A stretch of DNA of 64,000 bases from the NCBI RefSeq assembly GCF_046630445.1, contig NC_092342.1, forward strand, positions 80,712,001 through 80,776,000, in the 5' to 3' direction. The translations under genes and the position numbers were made by a program. Of the stretch, positions 60,187 to 64,000 are shown one piece after another. Position 1 is the stretch's first letter; each line of letters opens with the position of its first letter. The notes under the pieces were generated by a model. The model had not been told where the DNA came from. It saw only the letters and a program-made list of their open reading frames with translations, and did not search any database. The stretch comes from Rutidosis leptorrhynchoides. Its lineage: Eukaryota; Streptophyta; Magnoliopsida; Asterales; Asteraceae.

Positions 60187-63100
60187 TGTGACGACCCGAA
60201 AATTCCCGACCTAAATTAAATTTGATCTTTATATGAACTCGACACGATAAGCAAAGTCTGTAATGTTGAGTCTTAAAATTTTTGAACTATTTAGATAGAT
60301 TCAGTTAACCTTTGACCACTCCCGAGGATTCACGAACAATTGTGTGTAAATGAATATGTAAATATAAATATAATTATATATAATAATTTTAAGTAATAGA
60401 AAACAAATAAATCATTTGAATTGAATAAGTAAAATATTATATAAAATAATAAAGTTGTGATTAAAATAAATCTATATGTAAATATGATTTCTATACATAG
60501 TTAATGTTATTTATAGATTGTAATATATATAAATATTAACAATTCAATAAATGTCATCACATAATATAATATTACATAAATGGTATTATATTTAATTGCA
60601 AGTTTGAAATATTATTATCTGTATTATTATCTATCTATTATTAAAAGAATTATTATTATTAATGTATTTATGTGTATTTATTATTAGTATTAGTATAAAC
60701 AGCGATTATATATATAATGAATTAGTTTTATATCACTATCAAACTTTCTTTAAACTTTGTTTCTATCTGTAGTTGCTTTTATACGAAATTACATATTCTA
60801 TGATGCATATATCACGAGTAAACAGTAATTTTTTCTTTTCCTGTTCGAATTTTTTGTCCATGTCGCCAGTTTGTTATCAATTGTTTTCAATCACAATTAA
60901 AGAACAGAAAATCGTTCATATATATCATCATCTTCTTGTTTTGCTGTAACCGACACTTTCACCACCACAAACACCATTTTATTTTGACCAACCTATTCGA
61001 ATGCTACTGCGTTAACCAAAGAACGAATACCCGAATTTGTACCTGCTATCTTTTACGTTGTTTGCTGCTATTAACGAACCTCTAACATCATCACTATTTC
61101 AATCACCTCACCAGCCTTCTTCTATGTAATTGGAACGATAATCTTGGCCTATTACTCGATTACAAACCAACAGTTATCAAAGTTGTTGCTACTATTCTTA
61201 TGATTGCATCCTGTTCCACACACACATCCAAGTAAACAATTTGTGTTGGCTATTGAAAACTATGCTCGAATACTGCTACTTATTTCTGTTTTGCACCCAC
61301 GAACGAACCAAACATGATCACCCATAAACCACTTAAACCGCCACTCTACAAACGCCTTCCAACACCATCTTCAACAATCAAACCACCATGGAATGCTACG
61401 GTTGATTTTATGTTTCTTTCTATCTTCTTCATCACACGACACTTTAAGCACAAGTAACCTCACTTGTGAATTGTAATTGAATTTAAAGAAAAAGGAAGGT
61501 GATGGGAGCAATCATATACGACTGTTGCAGTTACCTTCTCTTCCTGTTGGAGACTCGATAAAACCAAACACCTCACAACACTTGCTAATTCGTTGCTACT
61601 CTAATCCAGCGGTTATTTCTACAACCCTTAACCACTAAACCACTTGTTTTACAATAATTGTTATGCATAATATAAAAAGATCCATGTCAATCGATTTTAC
61701 GATATGATGGCACGTCCTTTCCTCTTTCTCTTGTGGCCGACACCCAAGTAACCCACTTGTGTTATTTAAATTGCATGCTATACTTTCTGTTTAAAAGTGC
61801 CAGCTCAATAATCCCTTTATTCCTATCGACCTACTTACTTTACACAGCTAGATATATTTAAAAATATACAACGTGTTTAAATAGTACAAGTGGAACCAGG
61901 CACGTTCCATGATCGACGAACATGGACCAACAATTGATTTTTTTTAAACGCATGGTGATTCGCTGATATAATAAAGTATACGGATTTGGTAAGGGTTGTT
62001 AAAAGTAATAATGATGATGATGAGATCGTGAGATTATGATTATATTATGATGAAGATAACATGAATAATGATGTATATGATGATGCTATCTTATGAGATG
62101 ATAATGGTCATAATGGTTATGATGTACATGATCAGATGAGTTGATGATATGATACCGTATAATAAAGACGCGATTATGATAAAACATAAAAGATTCGAGT
62201 ATGGTATGATGATGATGAGGGACTGTGATGATGATGATATGGTATGGATCATGATAAGTTAATGATGGTACAATGATAATGAGCTGAAGTTTGCCTAGTC
62301 TCTGTTCCAATTCCTTTCGTTTTTTTTAAACCGAACCCTTCAAAAATCAGTTCATGGATCATGAACTGTTGGGCCGATTATAATTATTTGCTGTTGGGGT
62401 TTGTGAAACTATTTGGGCCAAAAGAATGTTTGGGTCGAATTTGTTAAGAAAAAGGAGATGGAAACAGTTAATTACGGAATATATATATATATAAATATAA
62501 AGTTAGAGTATAACATAAAAATAGAGACGGAGCATTGGTAAGGGGTGTTGATGGGTGGGCGGGAGATCGTGGGTTCGAGTCTTGGCAAGGACAGTTTTAT
62601 TTTTGGAGCTTATACTCTTAAGGTAGTAATTTATAATTATTATTATTTTATTAGTATTATTATTATTGTAGCATTTTTATTATTAAAAACTATCATATAA
62701 CATTATTATTAATGTTATTATCTTTATTAATATTGTCATTATTAAAATTTTCATTTTATTATTACTATTATTACTATCACTATTATCATTATCCTTAAGC
62801 TAGTATTATTAAAAATTATTAATTTTGCAAACAAAGATATTTTTATAAAAATATATAAAGTATACTAATATTACATAAAATTTTGCTTTAACTAATATTA
62901 TTGGTGTAACATTAATTAAATATCAAATAAGTATCATAACGTATTATAAGTACTAATGAAATTATACATAAGAATATTAATCTTAATACATAACAGAATA
63001 TATATAAACTTAGTTGATTTATATTATAATGTGTTAATATATATATACATGATATAGGTTCGTGAATCTGAGGTCAACCCTACACTTGTTAAATGACGTC

Positions 63101-64000
63101 ATATGTATTTTTACTACAAAATACAGTATGGTGAGTTCATTTGATTCCCTTTTACTCTTTACATTTTTGGGACTGAGAATACATGCACTACTTTTACAAC
63201 TGCTTTATTAAATGCTTTTGAAATACATTTTGAACTGCGAATACATGAAATGCTTTTATAAATGTTTGACGAGATAGACACAAGCAAAACATTCCTCGAA
63301 TGAATTATGTGGACGTGATAATTGCCACCATTGAATTATGTGGACGTGATAATTGCCACAATTGATATGAATATTTTTCCCTGATTATTATTGCTTGGTA
63401 ACCTAAGAATTAGGGAACATCACTAATTTTGAGAATTAGTGCACGCCTAATTGACGCGAATCCTAAAGGTAGCTACCGGGTTTAACACCCCACCCAGAAT
63501 GTTCACTAGACGGAAGGGCTAGTGGGCGTGGTGTTTAGTACTTCGAAGTTTATATGATTATTATACAGACGAGATGTTCAGTTTTGGGGATATTATTATG
63601 CACATTATATGTTAAGGTCGGTTACCAAGCCAAGTTATGAAAGCAATGAAAAGTGAATGTTATGTATCGAGAGAATGATTTTATACACAGGTTATGTGTA
63701 TGTTATTTTTTGTGCACAAGATATGTGTACGGTTACTAAGATTTATGAAAGATGATTTCGTACACAAGAAAGGTGTACTGTATTTAAAAGATATCGCATG
63801 TACATTACAGGTGGGTATAGGATTCGGGCCCATTTGTACCATGCAGGATTTAAATCTTGTGGTCTATCAAAATGATGAATTTTATTGTTTTATGATAAAC
63901 CTATGAACTCACCAGCCTTTTGGTTGACACTTGAAAGCATGTTTATTCTCAGGTATGAAAGAAATCTTCCGCTGTGTATTTGCTCATTCTAGAAATATTA
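60187..64000 (+). mobile_element. Element E: LTR of the element A family, continuing beyond the window
   Basis: It starts TGTGACGACCCGAAAATTCCC, matching the reverse complement of the element A LTR start at 7218. Its last 110 bases match 1735-1860 of A in reverse. About 270 bp of LTR should remain to the right. It contains a tRNA-like B-box GGGTTCGAGTCTT (about 62571-62583), a GAT-rich degenerate repeat (62000-62280) and an AT-rich tract. The target copy on the left would be AGTGT (60182-60186). I see no gene in it. Confidence 0.8.
63302..63363. repeat. 31-bp tandem duplication in the element E LTR
   Basis: GAATTATGTGGACGTGATAA... occurs twice in tandem with one difference. Confidence 0.9.

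Noticed and set aside
62086..62310. A His/Ile-rich minus-strand frame.
   Set aside because: It is a translation of the GAT-rich degenerate repeat in the element E LTR.

Overview
This is a repeat-dense nuclear window from a flowering plant. The evidence is a spliced, plastid-type folate gene, telomere-like TTTAGGG units, Ty3/Gypsy chromovirus, Athila and Ty1/Copia SIRE-type retrotransposons, SINEs and MITEs. The repeat style looks like Asteraceae, but that family-level guess rests on recognition only.

The one host gene I can support is aminodeoxychorismate synthase (ADCS, para-aminobenzoate branch of folate synthesis) on the minus strand, 37514 to 27639. I could place 13 coding exons whose lengths sum to 2664 nt (887 codons plus stop) with every splice phase consistent, so it appears intact. 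Its introns and 5' leader have absorbed several small elements: two copies of a foldback family sitting inside (TA)n tracts (introns 1 and 2), a 382-bp Mutator-like MITE with a 9-bp TSD (intron 8), a 100-bp tandem duplication and a stem-loop (intron 12), and a hAT-like MITE upstream.

Left block (1-23560) is a nest. A Copia/SIRE-type element (env-like ORF remnants 7219-9391, PPT, 3' LTR from 9661 to 22923) was hit by a chromovirus (element A, 5' LTR 1465-7218, minus), by an Athila-type solo LTR (10136-12146, TSD ACATT) and by a complete 10.3-kb chromovirus (element B, 12288-22610, TSD TATAA). Element A's LTR carries another Athila-type solo LTR (3442-5249, TSD ATAAT) at the seam of a 262-bp tandem duplication.

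Middle block (23561-41809) holds a third copy of the (TA)n-associated foldback family, a Helitron-like 3' end, a 651-bp foldback element, a SINE with a 16-bp TSD, ADCS, a 5'-truncated SINE with a 17-bp TSD, and other small retroposon traces.

Right block (41810-64000) is an Athila element (C; 5' LTR, tRNA-Asp-type PBS, broken gag-pol, then a downstream spliced env-like ORF with what looks like its own promoter). A non-autonomous chromovirus derivative (element D, 43471-52870, TSD CAGGT, nearly identical LTRs) sits between its leader and the gag start. Its far end is interrupted by an LTR of the same family as element A (element E, 60187 to beyond the window).

Most interesting leads: the (TA)n-nested foldback family with a telomere-repeat palindrome; short GC-rich palindromes next to the TATA box in three divergent Athila-type LTRs, repeated at an internal promoter of element C; and a small antisense two-transmembrane ORF with a TATA box inside element D.
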